Of a stretch of DNA of 64,000 nucleotides, positions 10,436 to 21,231 are shown piece by piece. Numbering within the stretch: position 1 is the stretch's first letter; each line of letters starts with the position of its first letter. Made by a program: the position numbers and the translations under genes. The notes beneath the pieces were generated by a model that searched no databases, was not told the DNA's origin, and worked only from the letters and a program-made list of their open reading frames with translations. This DNA is from Hanleya hanleyi (lineage: Eukaryota > Mollusca > Polyplacophora > Lepidopleurida > Hanleyidae): assembly GCA_036873755.1 (NCBI GenBank), contig JAVTVY010019614.1:1-64000 (forward strand). Reading direction: 5' to 3'.

Positions 10436-12640
10436 ACTTTTTCTCCGCGGAAGCTTTTTCCCCGAGACCGAATCACCGCCAAAACCGCTGCCAGACCGCA
10501 TCACCTGCAGCAATTGGAACTCTCCTGTGTTGGAGGTAGCTTTTGGTGATTCTGCCGGAACTATACTGCACTTGTCCTCTCCTCCACGTTTCCTCCACAA
10601 ATGACCTCTACATCCGGGTGAAATTAGGCTTTAAATACTCTTACACTACTACTTATTTAGTCTCGATTTTTAAAGAAGAATCTGATGTTTAATGGTTGCT
10701 TATGTGCTGTTCTAAATACTGATACTTTTTATAGCAGGTCAGGTCTATAAAGATGCATGTATTAATTTACTGTGTTATGCTTTTTCCAGAGTTTATTTGG
10801 CCTCTAGTGGGGTTTTTATCTCTGTTTTTTTCAATGCAGACACAGGTACTTATGCACGCATTTTTCGAACAAATGCAAACAATGCATAGTACATAGAAAC
10901 GCATAATTCAATTCAATTCAATTCAACTTCATTGTATCATAAAAACAATTTACATGTCCATTAAGAACTGGTTACAATACGAGACGTGTGTTACAGTAGG
11001 ATGAAGTTTACAGTAGGATGAAGCTTGCCCTAGTCGCGCTCTGAACAAGTTTGTTGTGTAGTACGAACAAGTATGCTGTGTTCTAGTCCAAACAAGTTAC
11101 AATAGTAAGAAGCTCGCACCTATGAATGTGCTGTAATATGAAGATTGTTAGTTAGTCTGAACAAATTTGTAGTCTAGACTGAACAAATTTGTTGTGTTGC
11201 CCTGTTCGACAGAATAAAACACTCGCATCTATATTGGAATTTAAATTTTGTGATTGAAGTTGTTCGTATATGAGGGTGTGTATTAGGGGGAATAGTGCAA
11301 CTACTACTTCATGAGATCCCTTCGTCAGTAGAATGGATCGACTGCGCATGCATGATGAGTAGTATGGAAAGGACACAGCGGGCCGCATAGGTTTAGCGCG
11401 GGATAGATTGGGGCGAGAGACCTGGGGTTTTCACTATCTGAGATTCCATGGGCCAGGCTTGCGCCCTACACTAGACTGAGTCGACTGCGCATGCGCGATG
11501 AGTAGTGCGAGATGAGTAGTATAGAAAGGGCAAGCGATCTCCCTATTTTAATTAATCACTGCAGCTCATTTGGGTGTTCCTGTCTTGCTGGTTCTGATTT
11601 ACGTCACGTGGTAGGGATATTCATGTCCGTTCAAACACCTGGCTAACCTATAGATATAGAATATATGAGGGTCGGCTCAGATCCGCTGGGGTGGGGACAT
11701 GCCCCCGAGGACAGTGGGTGGGTTCAATGAAAGCTCGTAATAATAAATATGTACTCCATAAGGAGGTGTTCCCACGTAAAGGAGGAATTTACGAAGGATA
11801 CGATATAGCAAATGATTGCGAATCTCCCAAAAGATCATTATGATTCAAATTATCCCAGTATACCACGAGAAAAACTGATAGCAACACATGAGTTGAAAAT
11901 AGTTCAAATTTTCCCTGGTGCAGTATCACGAGTAGAGTGATGTTCAGTTCAGTTCGTAATTCCCCCTTTTGAGAGAGGCACCTCCATAGTAGTACATATT
12001 AATTTACAATCAATTGGAACCACTCAATATTTACAGCTCAATTATCGTGCTATGAAGTGAGTATTTATACAATTCTACGATTGGACGAACTACTATCCTG
12101 AAAGTGCTGTGAAATGAACATTTATACAATTCTACAATTGAGCGTACTAATATCCTGATGATGAATATTCGTTTGTTGCTGTTGGGAAAAAAAGACACAT
12201 TTCCTCACCTGGACTGTTCTCAACCAAGGACTTTTTTCGCTATGGAAATTATAATTGCCGATGTTTGTTTTGTGAAAAAAAAAAAAAAAATGGTGGTTGT
12301 TATAATATTATCGAAACATCAAATTAAAACAACACACTGGGGCATAACTGTATTCAAAGATGGTAATTAAAAACAGAAAGTAAACATATTTTTTTTTTTT
12401 ATTTTGTTAACTTTGCATATCTCATGCCATATATCTAATTTGGGCAACAATTCTAAGAAAAATTATGTTGTGTTACTGTGGCTTGTTTCAGTAAAGATGA
12501 GAGGTCATTTATGAACAGTTTAATTGAGTTGGGGCTCAGTGTATCCCCCGTCTAACTCCGACATTTGACACAAATGACTCTGCTAATCCGCTGGATGTTT
12601 TGACACATATGGTATACTTATTGTACATATCCTTCATGAT
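10436..12640. other. Non-coding stretch with short repeats
   Basis: No gene seen. It holds an (ATTCA)n run near 10908-10925, several words of the form CTGAACAA.TTTGTTGTGT between 11040 and 11200, and a duplicated GACTGCGCATGC.TGATGAGTAGTAT.GAAAGG block near 11340 and 11482. Another duplicated block (TTTATACAATTCTACAATTG-like) lies near 12065 and 12120, with homopolymer runs near 12275 and 12390. Confidence 0.5.
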
Positions 12641-12645
12641 AAGTC

Positions 12646-12740
12646 GTATTTTCAAAAGAATCCCTGTATGTACAACATACTAGCAAAAGCTTTAGGCAGA
12701 TATACGAAACAAGCGAATAATTTACCTCCTTTAGGAGAGG
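12646..12740 (-). pseudogene. LINE reverse-transcriptase fragment, copy a (interrupted by a SINE)
   Basis: On the minus strand this piece matches the palm region seen in the two following copies, including the AAAGCTTTTGCTAG stretch. It runs straight into the SINE at 12741. The motif A codon for the first catalytic Asp reads TAT (Tyr). Confidence 0.65.
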
Positions 12741-12988
12741 GGCCCTCGGTGGCCGAGTGGTCTAAGGCGCTTCGCTGGTGACCGCTAGCCTCACACCGCT
12801 GAACCGGCATGGGTTCGAGCCCAGCTGGTCCATATGTGACAGTTTGTCAGTTACTTGCCGAAGGGCGGTGGTTCTCTCCGGGTACTCCGGCTTCCTCCAC
12901 CAACCAAACTGACTGTCACCATATGAGTGAAACAAACTTGAGTGTGACATTAAGCTAAATTCCCTCCTCCCTCCTCCTTTAGGAGAGG
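12725..12988 (+). mobile_element. tRNA-derived SINE with 16-bp target duplication
   Basis: CCTCCTTTAGGAGAGG flanks the insert at 12725-12740 and 12973-12988. The body (12741-12972) begins with a tRNA-like head: RNA polymerase III A box TGGCCGAGTGG (12750-12760) and B box GGTTCGAGCCC (12812-12822). A conserved block with GAAGGGCGGTGGTTCTCTCC and GGGTACTCCGGCTTCCTCCA follows, then a CCTCC-repeat tail. The uninterrupted target sequence is present at 13160-13177 and, with changes, near 13868. A tRNA head plus this type of central domain is common in mollusc SINEs. Confidence 0.9.
12750..12822 (+). promoter_or_regulatory. Internal RNA polymerase III promoter (A and B boxes) of the SINE
   Basis: The A box is 12750-12760 and the B box 12812-12822, about 50 bp apart as in tRNA genes. 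The head resembles a class II (Leu or Ser type) tRNA but does not fold into a complete functional tRNA by eye. Confidence 0.75.
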
Positions 12989-12989
12989 T

Positions 12990-13427
12990 GTACTATTATT
13001 GACAGTTTGTATGCACAATCTGAACACGTTTATGGTGTTTTCCACAACCTGAACACTTGTATCGACCTCCTATGCCTGCTTGTCGTAGTTTCAAAAGAAT
13101 CCCTGTATGTACAACACTAGCAAAAGCTTTAAACAGATATACGAAACAAGCGAATAATTTACCTCCTTTAGGAGAGGTGTACTTGTCAATTAAGGTTCTC
13201 GATACAAACATGTGGTCAGAGGTGCAATGTCCCTTACAAAACCAATTTGGACTCGTCTATAATATCATTCTCCACGAAGTAGCTATCCAGTCTATTGTTA
13301 AGTACTCTATTAAAGAGCTTCCCCGGGCAACTACTGATACTAATACCCCTGTAATTATGCGGATCTGCTGAATCACCCGCCTTAAAAATTGGAGTTCTGG
13401 CGTCTTAGTTCCTATCCTGAAATTTGG
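12990..13427 (-). pseudogene. LINE reverse-transcriptase fragment, copy b
   Basis: Read on the minus strand from 13427 downward, the sequence gives a TPIFKAGD..DPHNYRGIS block, KLFNRVLNNRL, then after stops and a frame change SRTLIDKY, KLFACFVYLFKAFASV and KLRQAGIGGR. These are the finger and palm blocks of a non-LTR retrotransposon reverse transcriptase. The normal FVDxSKAFDSV of motif A has lost both Asp residues (Tyr and Ala). Several stops and frame changes make it a pseudogene. About 80 bp of a different unit (CTGAACAC...TCCACAACC) follow at 12998-13075. Confidence 0.8.
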
Positions 13428-13678
13428 GCAACATAGCCCTGTAAAGATTCTTTTCCTTTGTTATCTCTACATGTGTCTCGTGTTTTATTGCCAAAATTCC
13501 TGTTCGTTGTATTTACTGTTTTGCTCGATGTCTACCCTGTCTAGCGTAGGCTATTTGTTGGTATTCCGTAGGCCTGATGACAGTGGATCGACACTGTGAG
13601 TCAACATTTTGAGCATGTTTAGCACCGCAAAGCGTTGTACTGTTAGTCCGAACTATTTGTGATTGCCCGAACCATATT
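13428..13678. other. Spacer between LINE copies, no gene seen
   Basis: Contains no recognisable reverse-transcriptase blocks. Mixed sequence between tandemly arranged LINE fragments. Confidence 0.4.
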
Positions 13679-13980
13679 TGACAGTTTGTATGCGCAACCT
13701 GAACACATGTATGGTGTTTTCCACAACCTGAACACGTGTATGGTGTTTTCCACAACCTGAACACTTGTATCGACCTCCTATGCCTGCTTGTCGTAGTTTA
13801 TAAAGAATCCCTGTATGTACAACATACTAGCAAAAGCTTTAGACAGATATACGAAACAAGCGAATAATTTATCTCCTTTAGGAAAGGTGTACTTGTCAAT
13901 TAGGGTTCTCGATACATGCATGTGGTCAGAGGTGCAATGTCCCTTACAAAAACCAATTTGGACTCGTCTATAATAGCATT
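13679..13980 (-). pseudogene. LINE reverse-transcriptase fragment, copy c
   Basis: A second copy of the 12998-13263 unit. On the minus strand it encodes QIGFCKGHCTSDHM, SRTLIDKY, KLFACFVYLSKAFAS and then shifts frame after a two-base insertion shared with copy a. The same two Asp-to-other changes as in copy b are present. The CTGAACAC..GTATGGTGTTTTCCACAACC word is itself repeated three times at 13696-13770. Confidence 0.8.
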
Positions 13981-13984
13981 CTCC

Positions 13985-14440
13985 TGCTTGTCGTATGGTA
14001 CACGATCCAGTGCTCAGGATGACGTGTCCCTTGAGAAAATCTTGTCTCTCCCGCACACCCTATCTGTAGATAAAGTTAAACTACGATTAAAAGCGTTCCA
14101 TAAAATAATTTCTTGCAACCAGTACCTTTGTAGGTGACCCATGGTGAAAGATAATCCAACGTGCAACACATGCGGTTTAGAAAATACTATCGTTTATTAT
14201 TTCATTGAATGTCCACAGAATGCTATATTTTTTGCATAGTCGGATAAATATTGACAGAACAGACATGGAAATTTTATATGTATGGTATAAAATAGACCGA
14301 TTTCAGTCATTAGTATACCACTTCACAATGCATGCAAAAATGTTCATCACAAATGTCATACAACAGAGAATGTTCCGTATTCCCAATCATTCAACGTTGT
14401 CACAATTAACACGTAACGGAAGCGTGCAGTAATATACCGC
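13985..14440 (+). pseudogene. LINE C-terminal remnant in the opposite orientation
   Basis: On the plus strand a KVKLRLKAFHKIISCNQYL block is followed, after one frame change, by CNTCGLENTIVYYFIECP, the Cys-His-Cys region found near the C-terminus of many LINE ORF2 proteins. A further conserved-looking TDMEILY..YKI and FTMHAKMFITN stretch follows to 14432. Stops separate the parts. It is oriented opposite to copies a-c, so a different insertion or an inversion placed it here. Confidence 0.5.
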
Positions 14441-14489
14441 GGTGCCATCTACCGGCCAGGTAGTAGAAATTACCATCAAAAGTTAGGTA

Positions 14490-15115
14490 CGAAATCCCTT
14501 GTTGGACCAATGCTTCACGATGACACCTCATACTACCCAATCGGACCACTAGGGGTCGACCTAGACCCCAAAACGTCCATTCCATTACCCTGTCTGCGCG
14601 TGCGCAGAATGACGTCAGTTTTACCCCACATTCATGTAGTTGGACGCTTTACCACGAGAGCTTCAAAATAAGACCTCATACGACCCAATCGGACCACTAG
14701 GGGTACACCTCGGCCCCAATACACTTTGTCTGCTGGGCATGCGCAGAATGACGTCAGTTCCACGTCACACCCATCCAGTCGGACGCTCCCTCACGAATGC
14801 TTCACACTGATACCTAACTTGACCCAATCGGACCATTAGGAGCCCACCTATACCCCAAAACGTCCACCCCATCGCTAGTTGTTTAGTGTGCATGCACAAT
14901 GCGAACTTTTCAAAAAATTTCAACCAATGGCTTCGCGATCCATATCAGCGTGTTCTACGTACTGAGAGCAAAGAAACAATATCCCACAACCCATACCGCA
15001 AATGACCACGTGTGGGTTTCCCATTAGGTTAAACATTGTCCACCCCGCATAAATTAACATTGGAAGTCAGTGGATGTGACCTTTGACCCGGATGTGACCT
15101 TGGACCGGATGTTAC
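14490..15115. repeat. Composite satellite-like repeat, locus B
   Basis: The 150-bp unit occurs three times (near 14510, 14660 and 14790; CTTCAC..TGATACCT, CCCAATCGGACCA.TAGG, CCCCAAAACGTCCA). It is followed by one copy of the second unit (14905-15050) with TACCGCAAATG and TTAAACATTGTCC. Two units carry the full TGACGTCA palindrome (14610-14617 and 14749-14756) directly after a GCGCATGCGCA-like word. It ends with repeated GGATGTGACCTT words, also seen near 8315 in locus A. Confidence 0.85.
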
Positions 15116-15558
15116 GTAACTCCGCGACCAGCCACACTTTTTGAGCCACAATTTTTATAAGGAATTTACGCCTATAGGTACTATTCATGTATTAGATTGA
15201 ACATTTTAATCCAGTACACTGAATTTGTATCAGATTCATTTTATCGTTTTCAATCTATTAGATTTGAATATTTTCAATCTGAAAGTTTTCAATCTGATAG
15301 ACCGAATTTTAATATAATTATTTAGAGAGTATATGACACGAGATATATTCGTGTAGGGATAGGGATATTGGACATTTATTCCCTACCTCGAAACCCCTTC
15401 CCATAAAAACGGGACACTCTAGCCACCGGACATCCTTAGCCTCCACACCGGCATCAAACGGTTAATTTGGTACTGATTTTAGGAACTGAGGTTTAAATGA
15501 TAAACTTGTCCGTTCGTAAAATATTAGCCAATTGGGTATTCATATGAGTTAAAATTAG
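15116..15558. other. AT-rich non-coding stretch
   Basis: Contains repeated TTTTCAATCTGA-like words near 15250-15300. No gene seen. Confidence 0.5.
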
Positions 15559-15831
15559 ACGGTGATCGAGACATGAAAGAGAATAACTTTTCTGTAGAAT
15601 TGCTCTATTAAATTAACAATTTGAAAGAGTATTGTCATTAAGAATTTATCACTTCTAATTATATGTATAGAATTTATCTATAGAATAAAGACACCGGTGA
15701 TCGAGACATGAAAGAGAATAACTTTTCTGTAGAATTGCTGTATTAAATTAACAATTTGAAAGATTATTGTCATTAAGAATTTATCACTTCTAATTATATG
15801 TATAGAATTTATCTATAGAATAAAGACACCG
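15559..15831. repeat. 135-bp tandem duplication
   Basis: The segment starting GGTGATCGAGACATGAAAGA at 15561 is repeated at 15696 with very few changes, ending each time in AATAAAGACACCG. It looks recent. No coding potential. Confidence 0.9.
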
Positions 15832-16206
15832 AATTTCTAGTTTGTCTTATGTATGTAAATCTTGTCCAGTTGATCTTGTTGCTTCAGGGATTTTTTAACG
15901 ACACGCATTCCAGTAAGATACAGCTTGTCAGCCTCTCCAATTTTAGAATTTCCTGAGTTGATATAGTGTTGATACATAAATGTAAATACCGGTTATGTAC
16001 GCAGTAGACTTCCATATTATAGGGTGTACGGCCCTACGCCTATTCCTGAAGACTGGAAGGCAAGGGGTGGGGTGGTGGGAGAATATGAGCAAACAATTAT
16101 GGTAATTAATAATTAAATATATCCTTCCTCGACTCTTTATAAGTTGGGGGATGGTATTTTTTATTAATTATCATACCCTAATAACTTCTCAGCCACATTG
16201 TCGACG
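15832..16206. other. Non-coding stretch, no feature recognised
   Basis: AT-rich with no ORF of interest. Confidence 0.4.
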
Positions 16207-16342
16207 TTCACGCTTAAAACTAAAGTGTTGAAACTTACTCGTAAAGTGTTGAAATAACCCATTAAGTGTGTCCACAGGGACTGCTCTTTAAGGGTTATTT
16301 CAACACTTTACGAGTGAGTTTCAACATTTTAGTTTTAAGCGT
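16207..16342. mobile_element. Hairpin MITE, copy 1
   Basis: CGCTTAAAACTAAAGTGTTG and CTCGTAAAGTGTTGAAATAA on the left are mirrored by their complements on the right (ending TTTTAGTTTTAAGCG). The middle reads AAGTGTGTCCACAGGGACTG. The same middle and one arm occur at 55330-55430, so this is a dispersed small element. Confidence 0.8.
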
Positions 16343-17217
16343 TTTCTTGCAGGACATTTTGAAGTAGATATAGTAATGATATTCTACTCCAACTTGATCA
16401 ATTTCAATCTCGTTAAATTTTCTCCTTATTTGTCCGGCTTCTCGTTTCCACATTACATGTTTGAATCTTCGATATAAAAGAAATGTATATAAGTTTTTTA
16501 TTCTGCTATATTTTTTAGCGAAGGGTCGTTTTCCATATGAACGTATATATGATATGTACATAATGGAAAACGTTCCCAACAACCCATAAAACTACGGAGT
16601 TACAGACACCCATGTAAATCATTATTTCATTCAAATTCCAGTTTTAACAAAATAATATCCCCAGTCGCAGTGATACGGTGATTAGCCTACAGCTGTGGTC
16701 GCCGACTTATCGATCATGCGCTATAGGCTGTGGGATGTTGGCTGAAATCCAAAATACGTGATCACGAAGTTGCTTTCATACCTGTTTGACATGAACCGCC
16801 ATCCATAATATGCATGAACACAACAACCTCCAAACAGCGACTGGCAGGAGGGGAGATAACCCTGTTTGCGGTTGTGAACACCATTCTCGCCAATGTGTGA
16901 ACACCTGACATTTGGAGAGCTTTTTTGTGTAGGAGGTACAATTCTCACCAATCGAAAACTTGACAAGAAATGTATTCAGTTTCTCACCTTTTGCCATGTT
17001 TTTTGTGATTCATCTTTCAAACTTCAAATTCTGAATGGTGTTCTGACACGAGTAACTTAATACATCTGGGCTGGTTAAGATCTGACTGGAATACAACGGA
17101 AACGCAGTGAAATTACAGTTAATTTCAATGTTTGTGGGTAGTTGTTGTTTTGTGTTGAAAACTGGGGTTTCCATAAGTTTCATAGGATATCCTCCCTCTA
17201 AGGTCTGCATGAAAGTC
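16343..17217. other. Non-coding stretch, no gene seen
   Basis: Short ORFs on the minus strand near 16295-16582 and 16721-16997 show no recognisable domain. Nothing else to report. Confidence 0.4.
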
Positions 17218-18285
17218 GCTAAGTTTACATGGCTTCGTTCGTTCTTACTCAGCCATGCTTCCTCATATCGTATTTACATGTACATACCGGAACCACGAGG
17301 CTCTAGCAATCCGGCAATGAAACAATCCCTACCCACTGTCTGTCCATGATTGTCATTATATTTGAAGAGTTTGGCAAACAGGTCGGTAGTCATGAGGAGA
17401 TGATGTTTCTGCAATTAATTTTCAAACATCAGTTCGGGAAATTGCAGAATTCGGGAACATTGTCGAATTCGGGAACAGTTTCCGAATTCAGGAACATCAA
17501 ACATTCAGCAAAGTTCCCGAATTCAGCAACGTTCCCGAATTTGGGAACTCAATTATAACATGGAGAATATAGGACTGAAGAAACATTTTCTCACTTACAG
17601 CAAAAAAGACAGCTAGAATTGTGAAATCAAGCGTGGAATATCAAGAGAACAAATGTTGTTACTCATTGATAGAAAAATTATAACGCCGTTCATTGAAAAG
17701 AAGTGTCAGTTACGTTTTTAGATGAAAATTGGCCAAAGTTCCTGAATTCGTAAACCTGTTTATTATGGAGGAAATAGGACAAAAACACATTTTTTCACTT
17801 TCTGCAAAAACGACAGCTAGAATTTTAAAATCAAAGGATGGAATTCAAGAGAATGAAAGTTGTCATCTATTGATGTAAAAATTATAATGCCGTTCATTGA
17901 GAAGAAGTGCCGATTACGTTTTTAGTGGAAAAAGTGACCCAGAGTTCACAAATTCGTAAACAATCAAAGCCTACTGTTCCCGAATTCGACAACGTTCCCG
18001 AATTCTGCAATTTCCCAAACTGACATCAGCGGCTGATGGAATTTTCACCAGTACCGATATCTTCTTCATACAGGTCACGTGAACGGTATCCTGCGATACA
18101 TGGCAATCAAATTATTTGCCTAACTAGGTAAAAGTAGTGGCCAGGTAGTGGAGAGGGGTTGTTTTATTGCCGGATAGAGCCGTACGGCCGATGGGGTCAT
18201 ATGGTCCCGGACTGTACATGTAAATTAAATATTAGAGAAAGCATGGCTGAGTAGGAACGAACGAAGCCATGTAAACTTGGCTAGC
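17218..18285. mobile_element. About 1.07-kb element with diverged long inverted repeats
   Basis: The ends match in inverse orientation: AAGTTTACATGGCTTCGTTCG...CTCAGCCATGC at 17221-17259 and its complement at 18241-18281. Further in, GC.ATCCGGCAATGAAACAA (17303) pairs with 18160-18175, and TTCGGGAAATTGCAGAATTC (17432) pairs with 17992-18022. Between the arms lies a diverged 200-bp direct repeat (17570-17765 and 17766-17965) sharing GACAGCTAGAATT and CGTTCATTGA.AAGAAGTG. No transposase. Probably a non-autonomous DNA transposon; no clear target duplication. Confidence 0.75.
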
Positions 18286-18925
18286 ATGGAAGATGACGAT
18301 TTCGGCTTCCATCTGGGTTGATTTGTATTTTCAGCACCATTCCCTCACTAAAAATCAGGTCAGGAAAGACGAAAGGCTAAATGTAAGTGCTCCATAAATA
18401 ATTATGAACTAATTACAAAAGACAGGAGTGCTTGACATGACTTTGCTGTGCTGGTCAGGATTACGCACAGGATTGTACATCAAGGAGCCGATTTTCCACT
18501 GCTTGTCTCGCTAAATGTGATTGGTTATTCACTTAGCTTTCGTCATAATCTTTCCTCCTCTTTGGACAGAGTGACGGGTTAGTTAAAAGGGTGTGAGGTA
18601 CAACCCAGAGAGTTTTAATCTGCACTTCTGATATAGAGATATTTACACCATCCGTATTGCCTGCCACTGGCTCCCATATTGTATATGGTACTTGTTTCTT
18701 CATTATAAAGCAATCGGTTGCACACAGTGTAACTTGGAGAGAGAAGATTGGTCATTATCACAGGGAAAACCCATGTTGTACAGATCGTCCTACATGTAGG
18801 TCAGTCGTTAGAGCTTCGGCACATTTAGGCAGGGTGGGTTTGATTCTTGCTGATGACTAATGCGTTCTTTCTCTCTCAAAATTTGGAATAAGAAAATTTA
18901 TTCGAGTGGCTTGATTACATTTTAT
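18286..18925. other. Non-coding stretch, no gene seen
   Basis: No recognisable ORF or repeat by eye. Confidence 0.4.
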
Positions 18926-19560
18926 CCCCCGCCGTAAAATTTTATCCCTCGCCAGACCCTGGCCGGGGGATATAGAATCGCTGTTTGTATTGGTGTGTGT
19001 GCGTGTTTCACGTTTTCCCATTAACACGATAACTTGAAAACTATTCATTCAGTGACAATGGAAATTTTAACTGAAGGTATAAATGGGGAATAGCTTTCTT
19101 GCTATTGATTTTGAGGTCACTAGTTCAAAGGTCAAGGTCTGTTGGGCTAGAAAACCTCCAAAAAAGAGAAATCCCTAGTTCTAGTTTATGAATTGGTACC
19201 AAACATTGGGTACATAGTGCTGATGGGGCAAAGAAGAAAGTTAATTATGTTAGGTCAAAGGGTCAAGTTCCCTCAAGTCAGAGAACCTGTAAAACATGTA
19301 AATTCTCCTGTTCCATGTCCAGAATTGGTTCAAAACTTGATGCCTACCTTTCATATGGGCAGAGAATAACCCTATTTACTTTGAGATGAAAAGGTCACCT
19401 ATGCTGAAAAATGTGGAAAAAATGAGTAATTATAATCAAATTCCAAGTGTATCTCAAACTCATTGCAAGTAGCGTTAATTGATTGTGATTGATTATTACC
19501 TATCGACCAAATTTGGCGAAGGAGTTATTGTTCCTGGCATTCACTTTCCACTGTGATATA
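18926..19560. repeat. Pearl- or Helentron-like repeat, partial
   Basis: It starts with inverted words (TATCCCTCGCCAG...CTGGCCGGGGGATA) that form a hairpin, then TAGAATCGCTGTTTGTATTG and the run TTCAAAGGTCAAGGTCTG. Less regular copies of GGTCAAAGGGTCAAG follow near 19250. The style matches the fuller element at 21042-23210, but the array is only weakly repeated here. Confidence 0.5.
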
Positions 19561-19709
19561 TATTGAAGAATTATAGCCAGGCTTTCCAAATTAATTCTAT
19601 ATATGGATCTGCCCATCTGGTGATGATCCAGAACTAACTTAAAGATGAGGGACCCTGATCTATTTTTTCAATGTCAAATTCTATTTTTATATTTTCACAT
19701 TGAGCAATG

Positions 19710-20545
19710 ACCAGTCCATACTCAGTAGTCCACTACCAATAACAGCTGCCACTGTGGTATACCAAAGACCAGTCCAGACTCAGTGGTCCACTACCAATAA
19801 CATCTGCCACTGTGGCAACACCAGAGACCAGTCCAAACTCAGTAGTCCACTAACAGTAACAGCTGCCACTGTGGTATACCAGAGACCAGTCCATACTCAG
19901 TGGTCCACTACCAATAACAGCTGCCACTGTGGCAACACCAGAGACCAGTCCAAACTCAGTAGTCCACTAACAGTAACAGCTGCCACTGTGGTACGCCAGA
20001 GACCAGTCCAAACTCTGTGGTCCACTAACAGTAACAGCTGCCACTGTGGTATACCAGAGACCAGTCCATACTCAGTAGTCCACTACCAATAACAGCTGCC
20101 ACTGTGGTATACCAAAGACCAGTCCAGACTCAGTGGTCCACTACCAATAACATCTGCCACTGTGGCAACACCAGAGACCAGTCCAAACTCAGTAGTCCAC
20201 TAGCAGTAACAGCTGCCACTGTGGTATACCAGAGACCAGTCCATACTCAGTGGTCCACTACCAATAACAGCTGCCACTGTGGCAACACCAGAGACCAGTC
20301 CAAACTCAGTAGTCCACTAACAGTAACAGCTGCCACTGTGGTATACCAGAGACCAGTCCATACTCAGTGGTCCACCACCAATAACAGCTGCCACTGTGGT
20401 ATACCAGAGATCAGTCCAAACTCAGTAGTCCACTAACAGTAACAGCTGCCACTGTGGTATACCAGAGACCAGTCCATACTCAGTGGTCCACCACCAATAA
20501 CAGCTGCCACTGTGGTATACCAGAGATCAGTCCAAACTCAGGACT
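19710..20545. repeat. 58-bp minisatellite with a 350-bp higher-order period
   Basis: About 14 units of ACCAGTCC.ACTCAGT.GTCCACTA.CAATAACAGCTGCCACTGTGG run in tandem. Two main unit endings (GGTATACC and GGCAACACC) alternate, and the order of variants repeats after six units: the block at 19710 recurs at 20060. The period is not a multiple of three, so the apparent ORFs are chance. Confidence 0.9.
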
Positions 20546-20738
20546 TGGTCCACTGCCAATATTCCATTGATTCCTGAGCAGATGGTTAAACCAGCTGAAA
20601 AACAGCACATCAAACTGTAATCTGTTAAAAATCCACATGTAGTCTGTGAGAATCAGTCAGAAATCAACCAGGCCCTAAATCGGTCTAAGATCAGCTGGTA
20701 AAGCAGCTCGAAATAAACTCTGATTTTAAGCAGTGATC

Positions 20739-20857
20739 ATGGCCAAACCCAAGGAGAAGGTGGGTCCAGTGAGCATGGCTTTCCAAGAGAAATGCTCCAA
20801 AGAAAAGGATAGATTGAGGAACAAGTTAGCCAAACAGCTTCAATTGGACCTACAACG
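20739..20857 (+). CDS. Possible first coding exon of an unknown gene
   Basis: From an ATG in good context (ATCATGG) the frame reads 39 codons, rich in Lys, Glu, Gln and Leu, with a helical look (FQEKCSKEKDRLRNKLAKQL). It then meets CG|GTGAGC, a strong splice donor; read through, a TGA follows at once. Codon use is unlike the AT-rich surroundings and the frame is free of repeat character. No downstream exon could be identified and I do not recognise the protein. It may also be a chance 40-codon ORF. Confidence 0.35.
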
Positions 20858-21231
20858 GTGAGCGAAATATGACATTAGTACAAATGACATTAGTAACATT
20901 TACATTTCTGTCTCTCTATTATACTGCAGATTAGAAATGTTCAGTGTAAAACTGTTTATATTCAGATATGCGTACATTACACAACATTGGTGGGTTTAGC
21001 AAACACAGTACAAGACTCAGAGTTAGATTTTTTTACATTTTTATACGCCCGCCAAAAGGCGGACGTATTATGTGATGGCGGTTTCCGTCCGTGTGTCCGT
21101 CTGTCCGTCTGTCCGTCCCCCGTGTCCGGTCTATATCTGAGACAGTTTTCCATCTACAGTTCTAATTTTTGGTGAGTGGATACCCTACGGGGAGACGATG
21201 TGTCGCATACCAAAATGAAGGTCAAGGTCAG

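Noticed and set aside
12747..12830. A genuine tRNA gene
   Set aside because: It is part of a SINE with target duplications and a SINE body, and lacks a full acceptor stem and terminator.
19700..20436. Plus-strand ORFs with repeats of the type TAATVVYQRPV
   Set aside because: The 58-59-bp unit shifts frame from unit to unit, so the protein repeat is not maintained.
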